From Pyricularia pennisetigena (lineage: Eukaryota; Ascomycota; Sordariomycetes; Magnaporthales; Pyriculariaceae): 64,000 nt of DNA. A program made the position numbers and the translations under genes. The stretch spans positions 434,001-498,000 of the forward strand of contig NW_021940925.1 in NCBI RefSeq assembly GCF_004337985.1, read 5' to 3'. Below, piece by piece: positions 47,060-58,684 of the stretch. The notes beneath the pieces were generated by a model, which worked only from the letters and a program-made list of their open reading frames with translations, made no database searches and had not been told where the DNA came from. Numbering within the stretch: the stretch's first letter is position 1; every line of letters starts with the position of its first letter.

Positions 47060-47548
47060 AATTTTATTATTGGGAATGGTTTGCACGCGTTATGGTGTGC
47101 GAGGCGGCGGCCTAGGGGTGCGTGAAATAGATTTCAGGGTGCAGCGAGGTGCTTTTTTGGGTGCCGTGCGAGGTAACGGTCGCGGTGGTGAGGGTGGTCG
47201 TCTGCACCAAGGGCGCCCTCCAGGTTATTTGAGGATATGTACAAGGGCGCCCCCGGGGCAGGGTAATGGTCCGAATATTACGGGCTTACACCGGTATCGA
47301 AGGTGATTGTTCAGGTAATTGGGTTGGGATTTTGCGAACTGCAATCCTAAATGCGCTTATATAATAGGTTATTTTTGCGCATTCCCAATCGATTTTAATT
47401 CCATTATGCCCCAGTAACCCATTAATTTAATTTAAAGGAAAGAAATACAGCCCGGTTAGCCGGATGGGAAGTTAATCACCGTCCAATCGTTTGATGGAAA
47501 AAGGTAGTAAATATATGCTATGGTTTAATGCGATAAACTCCCTTTAAT
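47060..47548. other. Spacer
   Basis: A 78-codon Gly/Arg-rich plus frame (47070-47306) has low-complexity character only. Nothing recognised. Confidence 0.4.
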
Positions 47549-47770
47549 ATGGAACCCATTTGTTTAGGGGATCCTGAGGTTAATACATCCAATAGATTCG
47601 GGCGTAAAATCGAGTGCCATGATTTGAAGAATCCGTGCCACCCAGATAACTGTCACGGCCAGGGTAAGCATAGCACGGAAGCTAGTCTATTGGCGCTTAT
47701 CGACGAAGATTCTACTTTGAGCAGAAGAAAGGAAACAAACAAAGTTCTGAGCTTGACGCGACGTAAATAA
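47549..47770 (+). CDS. Hypothetical 73-codon ORF overlapping a repeat
   Basis: Frame with a Cys/His cluster (CHDLKNPCHPDNCHGQGKH), then a Ser/Leu/Arg tail ending at the same TAA that ends the corresponding, damaged reading in the second repeat copy at 48243. The repeat covers only the second half. Conservation of the tail in two copies suggests it is the 3' end of a transposon or multicopy gene. Not recognised. Confidence 0.3.
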   Translation: MEPICLGDPEVNTSNRFGRKIECHDLKNPCHPDNCHGQGKHSTEASLLALIDEDSTLSRRKETNKVLSLTRRK

Positions 47771-47844
47771 AGGTATTACCCTGGTGGGTCGTTGGTCAGG
47801 GGTCAGGGTTAGGGTCTGGTGATCTTATGGTCCAAATGTCACAT
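47651..47844 (+). repeat. Direct repeat with telomere-like tail, copy 1
   Basis: 194 bases starting TGTCACGGCCAGGGTAAGCA and ending near TTATGGTCCAAATGTCACAT. Repeated at 48243-48434 with roughly 85-90 percent identity by eye. Includes CAGGGTTAGGG near 47803-47814. Confidence 0.85.
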
Positions 47845-48242
47845 AAATCATTGAACAATATTTTAGGTGTTACGCAAGAAAGTAATAAAATATTTAGGAC
47901 CAACTTTTACCTATAATTAAATATGTATATATAATAAGGCACCCTAAAAATAATAAATATGTTATTTTTAATAATATTTAGAAATAATATAGAGCTTCCC
48001 ATTTAAAACCCGAGGACGTATTATTAAAGGGAGATGAAATTGTATTAACAATACAAAATAGGTTTAAAAATTCTCTTAAGTAAAAAACAATTTGCGAAAG
48101 AAATGGATGTAAATAATAGAACGATATAAAAAATAATATAGTAAGAACACATGTTTATGAAATTTAAATACGGCAATTGGATATAACTAATTATACACAA
48201 TATTAAATGAAAAAAACGCCAAATTTAAACGCAGATATATTG
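47845..48242. other. AT-rich DNA between the direct repeats
   Basis: About 400 bases, strongly AT-rich with TAA/TTA runs, no gene. The two repeats plus this interval resemble a small LTR-like or terminal-repeat unit, but no internal retroelement motif is present. Confidence 0.4.
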
Positions 48243-48434
48243 TGTCACGGCCAGGGTAATCATAGCACGGAAGCTAGTCTACTGGCACCTATCGACGAAA
48301 ATTCTACTCTAAGGAGAAAAAAGGAAACAAAATTCTAAACTTAACGCGACGTAAATAAAAATATCACCCTAATAGGTCGTTGGCCAGGGGTTAGGGTTAG
48401 GGTTTGGTCATCTTATGGTCCAAATGTTACATTA
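48243..48434 (+). repeat. Direct repeat with telomere-like tail, copy 2
   Basis: 192-base partner of 47651-47844. Many differences are G-to-A or C-to-T (for example GAGCTTGACG versus AAACTTAACG). Contains GGGGTTAGGGTTAGGG at 48387-48402, only two and a half telomere-like units. Confidence 0.85.
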
Positions 48435-48539
48435 CCCTTTTCCAAACCTCGTATATCGACGCAAATAATTATACGAAACTTTTATTAAATTAACCATATC
48501 GTCGCTTTTTCTTTTTACCGTTTAATTTTCCATATTTTA

Positions 48540-50241
48540 ATATATTATCCTCCTAATTCGGTTCGTCCAATTTATTTTCGGTAGCGGTTTTTATCCAAAT
48601 TACCAATTGTTTCGGTGGTTTTGCGGCATTTTTATATTTTTTGTGGAAATCGTTAAAAGTTATTGTTAAATTTTTGAAATTTTTAACCGGGTATTACGTA
48701 TTGTTTGGATTACATCCTTACTATATAACCTGGTATTGCAATATTTTATTCCGGCCAAATAATCAGGACGTTAAAACTTTATCGATTACAAATTTTAATT
48801 TTCCGTTAATCTTTTTTAGCGGAAACGGTTTTTTTTTTATTATAGTAATGGGTTTATTGCGGTTTTGCGGAGGCGGTTTGCGTGGAACAAATTTCTTCCT
48901 TTAAACGATTTAAATACGTCCAAAATATAATTATATCCTCGTTTTTTTAAAATTTGCCATAATCCGGTCCATTATAAATCCAATTTAATCGTCGGTGCGG
49001 TCGTCGGAAACCCTTTTTTTTAACGAAAATATAATCGTTAACCCCAAAATTTATTGGTCGCCGTTTTTTGTTAATTTATTTTTCTTACCTCGCCTGCGTT
49101 TTTAGCGCGTTTTAACGAACCAATTTTTGGACTTTTTTAATCTGGCGGACGATTTGCAGGGTTTTTCGTTTTTGGTTTAAATTAACGGTCGTGGTTGGTA
49201 GGTCGGTGGACAGCGGATTTCGGGGTTCGATCCCAAATATTATTTTTAACGGGTATATACTAAAATTGGAATACTACGCGGCGTTGTAGGCAAAATCCAA
49301 AATAGGTAAATGTACGCTCCAATTAATTTGGTATTTGTCGATATAAAACCGTAATTTTTAATCCAATTTTTAATTGGTAATTTTTACAGCATTTTATATT
49401 TGAAGGTGCAGGGCGTTACCGTATTGGTATTTAATATCCGTAAATTTATTTATCGTCGCTATAAATTCGGAAATAAACGGCCCGGCGTTATCGCTAATCC
49501 AAACGAAAAATAATCCTAAAAAACGGTATAGGTATCGGTAATATCGGGAGGCCAAGATTTTTGCTGTATCGGTTTTTTGTCCTGGGATAATAGCTATTAG
49601 GCGATTAAATTTACAAACGAACACCTATACGTAATTGTATCCGAATTTGTTTTTGGGTATATCTTTTCCGTTAACTGTTATATATTCCTAAACGTAATTC
49701 GGTATCGGTAGCGGATATAATAGGCCCGGGGTTTTATCGTATTTATTTTTATTTCGCTCGCAATTGTAACAGTTTTTAATATATTTCCGAATAATTTAAT
49801 TTATATTTTCCCAAAAATACTGTTTTTTAATTCTTTATATCGTTTTATTTTATCCTGCGTAAGCGAATATTTTAAGTTCGTAAATTTCCCGGATTAAAAT
49901 GGTCCTTAAAAATATATATCCGTTTAAAATCGTTTCCGGGATTACTAATTTTCCTTAATATTAACCTAATTTTTGTTCTTCGTTTTTTTATCGTATTAGG
50001 TCTACTAAATTTGCGCCGTTTATTACGTGGCCGTTTGGGTCGGTAATGTTAACGGCGGCCACCGTAAATGTAATTTTTTTAAATAGGATTAAAATTATTA
50101 TTCGTTTTTTTTTTCCCGAATTTTAACTGTTGGAAAATTTGCCGTTTTGCGGGATAAAGTATCGGCGGTTATATTATTTTTACCGCGGCGGTATTAAAAC
50201 GTAATATTAAAATTGGCCAGGAAATTTGCCCAACGCATTTA
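48540..50241 (-). mobile_element. Ty3/gypsy chromovirus remnant A: RNase H tail, integrase, chromodomain (RIP-degraded, truncated)
   Basis: Minus-strand order from 50230 leftward: RNase H end (RWANFLANFNITF, YRRGKNNITADTLSRK), integrase zinc region, integrase core (FNRLIAIIPGQKTDTAK, ISDNAGPFISEF near 49394-49624), WSVHLPILDFAYNAA, and GVNDYIFVKK. Then a chromodomain-like end (DKVLTS, FGRNKILQYQVI) near 48730-48790. Everything upstream of the RNase H end (gag, protease, RT) is missing: the coding sequence stops exactly where the LTR of element B begins at 50242. Stops are TAA/TAG throughout. It cannot encode a functional integrase. Confidence 0.8.
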
Positions 50242-50685
50242 TGTTACGACCAGACAAGTTGGGCCAGTACCAGTAAGGCCAGGCGGGGTTACACCCCTCC
50301 TAACAACACACGGCCTGAAAAAACACCGACCGACAGGAAATAAAATTACGTAAGGGAAAAGATCACGTAATACCACGTAATCGCCAAAAAAAGTGATTAC
50401 AATGATCTGTAAAACCTCGATTGGGAATTACAAATTAGATAAATTAAAGGAAATTACATTTGGAATATAATTTATATAAAACGCGTTTATTGCTATGTAA
50501 ATAAATTCGATTTTAAAATTGCTTAGCAGCAATTAAACTTTAGTTAACCTCAATATTTATTTAAAAACGATTATAATTTTACCCCCAATTATTAAAAACC
50601 CCAATTACCCATTTTAAACGCTTAATTGCTTTAACCCATTATATTTTACCATAAAAACAGGTTACCCGATACCTTAATCGTAACA
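50242..50685 (+). repeat. 5' LTR of chromovirus B
   Basis: Begins TGTTACGACCAGACAAGTTG and ends GATACCTTAATCGTAACA. The outer half (to about 50430) keeps its C and G bases, while the inner half is C-to-T/G-to-A mutated relative to the 3' LTR. Confidence 0.93.
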
Positions 50686-50769
50686 TTTTAATTGCTTTTA
50701 TTCAATATTTTGCTTTAAAGCATACCGAACAATATCGCCGAAATAATATTTTCCAATAAAACTACCCCT

Positions 50770-51830
50770 TAAACCCTTTTTATTATTGGCGCTCCGGCCA
50801 ACGCTAACGCTTTGCGCCAAATGGTCGCGACGTTCCAAACAAAAAATCGACAATTCCAGGAACGAATAACCGAACAAATTAATCGAACCAATAAAAATTA
50901 TATTAAATATTTTTTACTATTATCTTATAATAGCACCCCAAATACCTTGCAAGGATTTTTTACGGGAACCCGGGCCTAATTTTACTTTAACGAAAACAAT
51001 TTCGATAATAACGCAAAAAAGGTTATTTACGCAGCTTCGCTATTAAAGGGCGATGCGTTTACCTGGTTCGAACCAATTTTACGAAATTATTTGGATTACA
51101 ATAAGGAAAAAAACTGTAAAATTGAAATTAACCGCATTTTCGACGATTACGAAAATTTCGAAAAATGTTTTAAAAAAGCATTCGGTAACCCAAACGAGGA
51201 ACGTACGGTTAAACGTAAATTGGTACGCCTTATTTAAATTAAATCGGTATCCAAATATACCAGTAAATTTCGATAAATTACCGCTAAATTATTATGGGGC
51301 CCCGAAACCCTAATAACACGCTTTTATACGGGATTTAAAAAAAAAATTAAAAACGAATTTGTTAAAAAAAAACGACCCGATACTTTAATTAAATACGTAA
51401 AATTAGCAATTAAAATCGATAACCGATTTTACGAACGAAAATTGGAACGACGCGAAAAACGCAGCGTATGGGGACCAATTTTACGATAAACCAATACAGG
51501 ACGCAAATACCAATACCCCAAACCGCCTCGCCAATATAATATTTTTAACGGAATATATAACGGATTTATGGACCTTAACGCGACCTAACACAAAAAATTT
51601 CGCAAAAATTCCAAAAATGGTAAATATTTTAAATGCGAAAAACCAGAATATATAGCTAAATTTTATCCCCAAAATTTTCCGGATTTATACCCCGATTTTA
51701 AAAAACCACGAGGATTAAATGCTACCACCCACCAACAAATATTACCGGATTAATATAATTTGAAAAACTGGACCGTATATTACGACGATAATTATATAAT
51801 ATATAATAGCGCAAAAATGGACGCAGGATA
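50770..51830 (+). pseudogene. gag of chromovirus B
   Basis: The plus frame, with TAA/TAG stops, reads LKGDAFTWFEPILRNYLD (retrotransposon gag domain), KKAFGNPNEERTVKRKL and, near 51590-51670, the zinc knuckle GKYFKCEKPEYIAKFYPQ. In a functional knuckle the pattern is CxxCxxxxHxxxxC; here Cys1, His and the last Cys have become Tyr (TGC/TGT to TAC/TAT and CAC/CAT to TAC/TAT), leaving only one Cys. The gag would normally form the virus-like particle that packages element RNA. Confidence 0.75.
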
Positions 51831-52859
51831 GTATTTATAAAAATTTAAAAGTATTCGGACCCTAGTAATAGGAAACCGCGTACCCATTAAAACCAGACCA
51901 CCGGTATAGCTACGCAAACAAAACGCCAAATTACCCGAACCTACGGAATTAAATACTTTAAAAAAAAAGAATTAAAATTATTGGGACAAACCCACCGTAT
52001 CCGGATAATCCAACAAACCCCAACGGACGAATTTGATAATGAATTAAAAGACGAATCCAGCGAAAAAAAAACTATATTTTTAAACCTATATAATATAACA
52101 AAGGAAAATAATTTTTATATATATAAGAAAAAATTTATCGATTTATACCGAAACGACCAATTAGTGTAATTTCCCGGAATACTATTTCGAATACAGGTAT
52201 AAAACCCTATAAAACCAATCGATCCAATTTTCGGAAACCACCCAATTTTGGATACCAAATATCCCAAATATACAGAAATTTTTTGGGTAAAATGTTTTAA
52301 AAACAACTGCGGATTGCATTTTAGCAAAAGAATAATCCACGATTTTTTTCCACGACGACGTAAAACAACAGGTATCCACGAAATATATACCACCACGGAA
52401 CTACCCAATTGGGAAATTAAAATAAAATTTAACACCGAACCAGCGGTAATCTTTACCCCTTATAACGATCACCCTATAATATACTATAATTAAAAACAAT
52501 TCCCATAATACGAATGCACCCGAAATATTTGCAAAATATATATATTAACCAAAATACAGGTATAGCACGAAACGAAATTACGATAACCAGGACCCGCACC
52601 TATAACCAAAATCGTGTGGAACCTTAACGTTAAAAATAACGAAATACCCACGAACGCACGAAAAACGTTTGCATTAATAGGGCACCGATTTAAAAAAATC
52701 AACGTTAAAAGCAGTTATACGCCCCGAAATAAAAAGAATAAGGACCCACGACGCGAATCCAGCGAACCAAAAAACTAGGACAACCAAACGGTACAGGGTA
52801 CCAAACGGTAGCAATAAAAACGGAATAAAAAACCTTAAACGCCACGTAAACCACGAAAA

Positions 52860-55800
52860 CAGTACACGAATATATATTCCTAAATATACGATTTAATGGA
52901 AAATTTATACGAACGTTTTTTAACAGCGGAGCATAAAGTAATCACATTTTTCCAAAAATCGTGAAAAAACGACGAATATTTTGGTAATAAAAAAAAAACC
53001 ATATCGATTATAAACCGCGAAAGGAAAGGTAATTTTATACGGGAACGGTACCATCGAAACAAAGACCGTATACCTTTGGATGGAAAACTATAAACGAAAA
53101 AAATAAATTACTTTGGATATTACGGAAATAGGGAATAAAAATATAATTTTAGGAATTCCCTGGTTTAAAAGGAATAATCCCCGGATAAATTGGACTATAG
53201 GCCAAATTTAATGGGAAAAATACCTAATTATTAGACGACCTCCAGTACAGCAAAATTTATATAAAAAGTATAGGGTACGGAAGGATTAAATAAAATAAAT
53301 GGCGTATTTATAGGAAAAACGACCAACCCCGGAGCTAATATCGGAAAAAAAACGATTATTTATAAGTTAAAACTAATTCAACCATATAATATAAATTACG
53401 AAAGAATAGACCAAAAACGGCAAAATCCCAAAAAAATACCAAAATTATATACGATTATTTAACTAAAAATTCGAAACAGGATTACCCGAACACAGTCCAT
53501 TCGACCACGAAATACTATTAAAAAAAGGAACCCAACCAAAATTCCATAAAATATACGGTTTAAATCCGATACAAATGGAGGTTTTAAACGAATATTTCGC
53601 GGAAAACCTCAAAAAAGGTTATATTAAATTATCGATATTATTAGCAGGATACCCAATTTTTTTCGTACTAAAAAAGAACGGAAAATTACGATTATACGTG
53701 GATTACAGACAATTAAACGATATTATAATAAAAAATTGCTATCCGCTCCCATTAATAGGAGAATTTCGAAATATGTTTTACCAAATACAATGGTTTACGA
53801 TATTAAATTTTAAAGGAATATATAATTTAATCCGTATAAAGGAAGGCGAGGAATAGAAAACAGTATTTCGCACCAAACGAAAATATTACGAATACCTGGT
53901 AATGTTTTTCGGTTTTATTAACGCCCCCGCAACTTTTTAAACTATAATTAACCACGTTTTTAGGGAATGTTTAAATATTTTTGTCGTTATTTACCTGGAC
54001 AATATCCTTGTTTTTTCCAAAACGTTGGAAAAATATAAGAAATACGTCCACGAAATTTTACAAAAATTATGAAACGTTAAGTTTTTAATTAAACCCGAAA
54101 AATGCATTTTTTATAGCAAGCAAATTAATTTCCTAAGATATATTATCGCCCCTGGAAAAATCAGGATAAAAAAATTAAAAATCCAAATAATAAGGGAATG
54201 GCCCTAATTACAAAATGTAAAAAACGTTCGGGTATTTTTTGGATTCGTGAATTTTTACAAAAGATTTATTAAAAATTACGGCGCGATCGCCACCCTATTG
54301 ACCGATATAATTAAAAAGGATTTAGAATTCCAATGGACGGAATAAATACAGCAAATTTTCGAACAATTACGAAATGCAATAATATAAAAACCGATTTTTA
54401 AAATACCAAATCCAACGAAATTTTTCGAGATCGAAACCGACGCATCCGATTACGCAATCGGAGGATAATTTAACCAACGAAACGAAAAAGGACGCTTGCA
54501 TTTTTGCGCCTTTTTTTTGCAAAAATTATATAAACTAGAATTTAATTACCAAATCTACGATAAAAAACTTATGGCTATTATCCGAATATTTAAAAAATGG
54601 AAACCACAATTATCCGGAATTAAATACGAGATATTAGTTTATACGGATTATAAAAACCTGACCCATTTTATTACCAGCAAAATATTAAACAAAAAATAAA
54701 TTAAATGGGTAAAATTCCTATTAGAATTCCATTTTAAAATTATTTACCGAAAAGGAGTAAAAAATGGTAGGGCCGACGCCTTTAGCAAAAAACTAAATTA
54801 TAAAAACATAATACCCGAAAAAATACGGAAAATTTTTACGGTAAACAATAACGGAAACCTTTTACCAACCCACCGAAATCTTATAACGACTAACACGGTA
54901 ATTATACCAAAAGAAATACGGGAAATCCACGAAAGCAAAGCTTACGGATACCAAAGAATTTCCAAAATATGGAAACGGTTAAAATAGCATTACAATTTTA
55001 AAGGAATACGATAAAAAGTACGAAAAACTATTAAAAATTGCGAATTTTGCGCAAAAAGCAAATCCGCCAAACACAAACTTTACGGGTTTTTACAACTTTT
55101 ACCAACCCCTAATAAGGTTTGGCAAACCATTATAATGGATTTTATCGTTAAATTACCATTTTCCGAAAAACTATTTATTAAAATTAAATACGATAATATA
55201 TTAATTATAATGGATAAGCTTACTAAATACGCCTATTTTTTATTTTATAAAGAAAATAGCAACGCCGAAAAAATCGCCTATATATTTTTACGAATAATTG
55301 TTAACAATTACGGATTTTTAGAAAGCATTATTACGGATAAAGATAAATTTTTTATATTAAAATTTTGGAAATTTTTAATGGAATAGCTAAGAATTAATTA
55401 TAAATTATTTACAGCATTCCACCCACAGATAAACGGATAAACAAAACGAGCAAACCAGATATTAAAATAATATTTAAAATATTATGTAAATTATAAACAG
55501 GATAATTGGGTACGACTATTATTTACAGCATAATTCGTATATAATAGTTTAAAAAACGAAAATATTAAAACAACCCCGTTTTATACCAATTACGGATTTA
55601 ATTTTACGGTATATGGAGAACTAAAAACCACGATTACGGCCCCACGAGCCGATAAATAAATAAACGAATTACGAAAATTCCACCAAAAATTCCGATAGGA
55701 ATTGGAATTCGTACGAAAAAAAATGACCAAATACGTTAACCAATATCGGATAAAGGGACCATTTTTCCAAGAGGGAAATAACGTTTATTTTATTCGACGC

Positions 55801-56130
55801 AATATTAAAATATAACGACCAAATAGCAAATTTAATTTTAAAAAATTTGGACTTTTTAAAATCGATAAAAAATTCAGCGAAACCAATTACAAATTGTTAT
55901 TATTAGGAATTATAAAAATCCACCTAACGTTCCACGTATTATTATTGGAATTAGTACCACCCGGCACCAATATACAAAAAATAATCGAAATCGACGTAAA
56001 AAAAACATACGACGTCGAACGAATACTGGACCACAAACGTAACCACGGTAAAACAAAATATTTTGTTAAATGGGAAAATTACGGGTACGAAAAAAACATT
56101 TGGGAATTTTTTAACCATTTTTAAAACTGC
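52860..56130 (+). pseudogene. pol of chromovirus B (RT, RNase H, integrase, chromodomain)
   Basis: RT about 53400-54230: LRLYVDYRQLNDIIIKN, FTILNFKGIYNLIRI, FGFINAPATF, and IYLDNILVFSKT where the YLDD pair reads YLDN. RNase H about 54420-54790: FEIETDASDYAIGG, FNYQIYDKKLMAI and KNGRADAFSK. Integrase about 54900-55560: NCEFCAKSK, MDFIVKLPFSE, ITDKDKFFI, and AFHPQING then TKRANQ, where the catalytic Glu of the family TER motif is Lys. Chromodomain 56008-56121: YDVERILDHKRN, YFVKWENYGYEKNIWEFF. Stops are TAA/TAG. The loss of the second RT Asp and the integrase Glu are G-to-A changes. Chromodomains direct insertion toward heterochromatin marks. Confidence 0.88.
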
Positions 56131-56286
56131 CAGGAATTATTCCGCTAATATTACCAGGAATTGGATTTGCGAGCAAATTAACCAAAAAAAAAGGACGATT
56201 TAAAAAAATACTATTTATTATTCCCAAAAACTAAAAACCGATTAAAATTCGAAACCATACCACCAAACGAATTTACAAAAAAACGA

Positions 56287-56526
56287 TTAATATATATTAT
56301 AAACCAAAATACACGAATAAAACAATTTACCGACCGAATATTGCGCAAAAATATTTATTTTATCCAATAAAAAAGGATTTAAAGGATTTATTGGGAAAAT
56401 CGAATCCCAAACAAACTTGGAATCCGGAAAAAACAATTCCAGGGATATTTTAGGAAAAATTTCGGCTAATCGCCGCCGCTTTTCCTGCTTTATTTCTTTA
56501 CGTTCCACGCGATCCAATTCCTCCAA
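56287..56526 (-). CDS. Antisense ORF downstream of pol in chromovirus B
   Basis: 79-codon minus-strand frame between the chromodomain and the 3' LTR, starting MEELDRVERKEIKQEKRRRL with a charged helical N-terminus and then a hydrophobic, Phe/Ile/Pro-rich part. It is the only stop-free frame of this length in the heavily mutated interval, on the opposite strand from pol. It may be the 3' part of an additional element-encoded or captured gene, or a chance frame. No family recognised. Confidence 0.3.
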   Translation of the reverse strand: MEELDRVERKEIKQEKRRRLAEIFPKISLELFFPDSKFVWDSIFPINPLNPFLLDKINIFAQYSVGKLFYSCILVYNIY

Positions 56527-57021
56527 ATTATTAATTCCGCGAAATATAATTCGTATTATTTTTTTAAATTATAATTTTTTTTGTTTTCGCAAACGGAAAA
56601 GTTTTAATTATTTTTCCTGAATTTTTTACTGTTTTACCAAAATATTTTTTTCCAAAATTTCCATTTTAGTATTGAATTTGGAATGTTGCCGACCGATATT
56701 ACGTAATTGGGTATTCGAAACACCCAATACGTCGTAATTAAAACGGTTAATACGGAAATATTCGATACAACGAAAGGAGTTTTACGGTAATATTGCGTAA
56801 CGTATTATACCGCGAAATTTACAATAAAAATAAAAAGCTATATCCACAAAAAAAGGAAAAAGGGAAGCAAAAAGGGCGTGGCGACGTTTTGTCGACAAAC
56901 GACCAAATTTCGATTTAATTACGCGATTAAATATGGCGCGAAAAAATTAATTAGGAAAAAAAAAAGTTAAAAATAAAAATTAAAGGAATACGGACTATTT
57001 AAAGGCTAAAGGGATTTGGTT

Positions 57022-57034
57022 AAAGGAAAGGAAA
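57022..57034 (+). other. Polypurine tract of chromovirus B
   Basis: AAAGGAAAGGAAA immediately upstream of the 3' LTR (57040), as expected for the plus-strand primer of an LTR retrotransposon. Confidence 0.7.
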
Positions 57035-57039
57035 CCTAA

Positions 57040-57483
57040 TATTACGACCAAATAAATTGGGCCAATATTAGTAAGGCCAAGCGGGGTTACACCCTTTTTA
57101 ATAATACACGGTTTGAAAAAACACCGACCGATAGGAAATAAAATTACGTAAAGGAAAAGATTACGTAATACCACGTAATCGTTAAAAAAAGTGATTTTAG
57201 TAATTTGTAAAATTTCGATTGGGAATTACAAATTAAACAGATTAAAGGAAATTATATTTGGAATATAATTTATATAAAACGCGTTTATTACTATGTAAAT
57301 AAATTCGATTTTAGGATTGTTTAGCAGCAATTAAATTTTAGTTAACTTTAATATTTATTTGAAAACGATTATAACTTCACCCCCAGTCATTGAAAACCCC
57401 AGTTACCCATTTCAAACGCTTAGTTCTTTTAACCCACTGTATTTTACCATAAGAACAGGTTACCCGATACCTTGATCGTAACA
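57040..57483 (+). repeat. 3' LTR of chromovirus B
   Basis: Same length as the 5' LTR. The first 300 or so bases are RIP-mutated (GACCAAATAAATTGGGCCAA versus GACCAGACAAGTTGGGCCAG), whereas the last about 115 bases (from about 57370) keep C and G (ACCCCCAGTCATTGAAAACC versus ACCCCCAATTATTAAAAACC in the 5' LTR). Ends CTTGATCGTAACA. Confidence 0.93.
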
Positions 57484-58684
57484 CGGGGTAACCTAATGGT
57501 TTCCTCATCCTGTCTTCGTCGTCTCATGGGCAGATATCTGCGCCAAATCTTCGCCAAAACGTCCAAACTAACATTTTACCAGTGTTACAAACTGCGTATT
57601 ATCTACCAATAATACTTAACCAAATAATCCACCTTTTTTGGAAATTCTCACCGGGTGGACGTCGATTTCCCCTAATATTTTTTGGTTTAAACAACCATCC
57701 AAAATTCCTTTTCATTTTTTGTCTTCAACCGCGATTAAAAATATTGGAACCGATAATTTATTTCCTCCGTACTGGCAATCGTTTTACGGACGCGTTTGTA
57801 ATTATTTGGTTGGTTTGCAACTTTAAATTTTTGGAGGGAAATGTCCGAATTAGGGGGCCGGTAAGGTATTCTTTGCTGGATATATACCGGTATATTTGCA
57901 ATAGGCTGAGGTCGATTGTGGAGATTTTCGCAATTATATTTAACGCAATTGCGCTGTTCGTTTAGTAAATTAATCCCGTCCAAATCTTTATAGAGCAAAT
58001 TATTTGCAAAAACAATGGGGTTTAGTTCGAATAATACCGATAAATTGGCCAAAAACGCCTTTTAATCCTTTGCTGGAACCGGTATAACGACCATTCGGAG
58101 CTGGGATATAAAACGATCAAAATTTATACCGCAGTTTGCCAAAAACGAATAGGTCGTAATGCGGGAATGTTCGACAGATGCGGGAGCTGGAATAATTGCT
58201 AACCTTTTAATTGCGTTGTCGTGGTTTAAAATCGCTGTTTTTAAAACTTTTTGGGCGTATAGCTTAAAATTGACGGAAACGGTGTTATCCAAAATATTAT
58301 AACAAATTATAAACCCCGTAACGTGTTGGTTAATATTAAAATTATATCGCCATAAATAATCCGGAAATATACCTTTTATTTCCAAATAATCGTTTTTGTT
58401 TGGCGATAATTAGTATTTTAAAAATAAAGTGATATTATCCTTATCCCCCTTTTTTTTCGAAAAACCACAGTAATCGTATTCGTGTAAAGCGCTGGAGTTA
58501 CGGCGAATAAAGGATTATCCGGCTCCTGGGTGGATTTGAAATACCAATTTGCGCTCCCTATAATCGGCCAAATATTTATTTACCAAAGGGTGGCAATTTT
58601 GCAACCAAATTCGATATTTATACCCATCGGAAGTTACTTTATTTCCTGTTATTCCCATAAACACGTTCCCGAATTTATTATCGA
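57484..58684 (-). other. AT-rich segment with minus-strand frames, unrecognised
   Basis: Frames 58062-58385 (107 codons; YNFNINQHVTGFIICYNIL, RLAIIPAPASVEHSRI) and 57735-58052 (105 codons) on the minus strand look like parts of one gene with frame changes, lying just downstream of the C2H2 remnant. No family recognised. The overlapping plus frame at 57582-57965 is hydrophobic only by AT bias. Confidence 0.35.

Larger units (their letters stand above)
50242..57483 (+). mobile_element. Ty3/gypsy chromovirus B, complete length, RIP-inactivated
   Basis: Two 444-base LTRs (50242-50685 and 57040-57483) with TGTTACGA..TCGTAACA termini enclose gag, pol and a chromodomain in the standard order protease, RT, RNase H, integrase, chromodomain. 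The 3' LTR starts TATTACG, i.e. its TG is already mutated. No target duplication: the left flank ends ATTTA and the right flank begins CGGGG. Interior strongly AT-shifted. Confidence 0.93.

Noticed and set aside
46626..47060. 144-codon plus-strand ORF rich in Cys and Leu
   Set aside because: It is antisense to a longer, more protein-like frame and consists largely of codons complementary to Gln/Lys runs.
48387..48402. TTAGGG repeats as a telomere
   Set aside because: Only two and a half units, internal to a duplicated sequence, with ordinary DNA on both sides.
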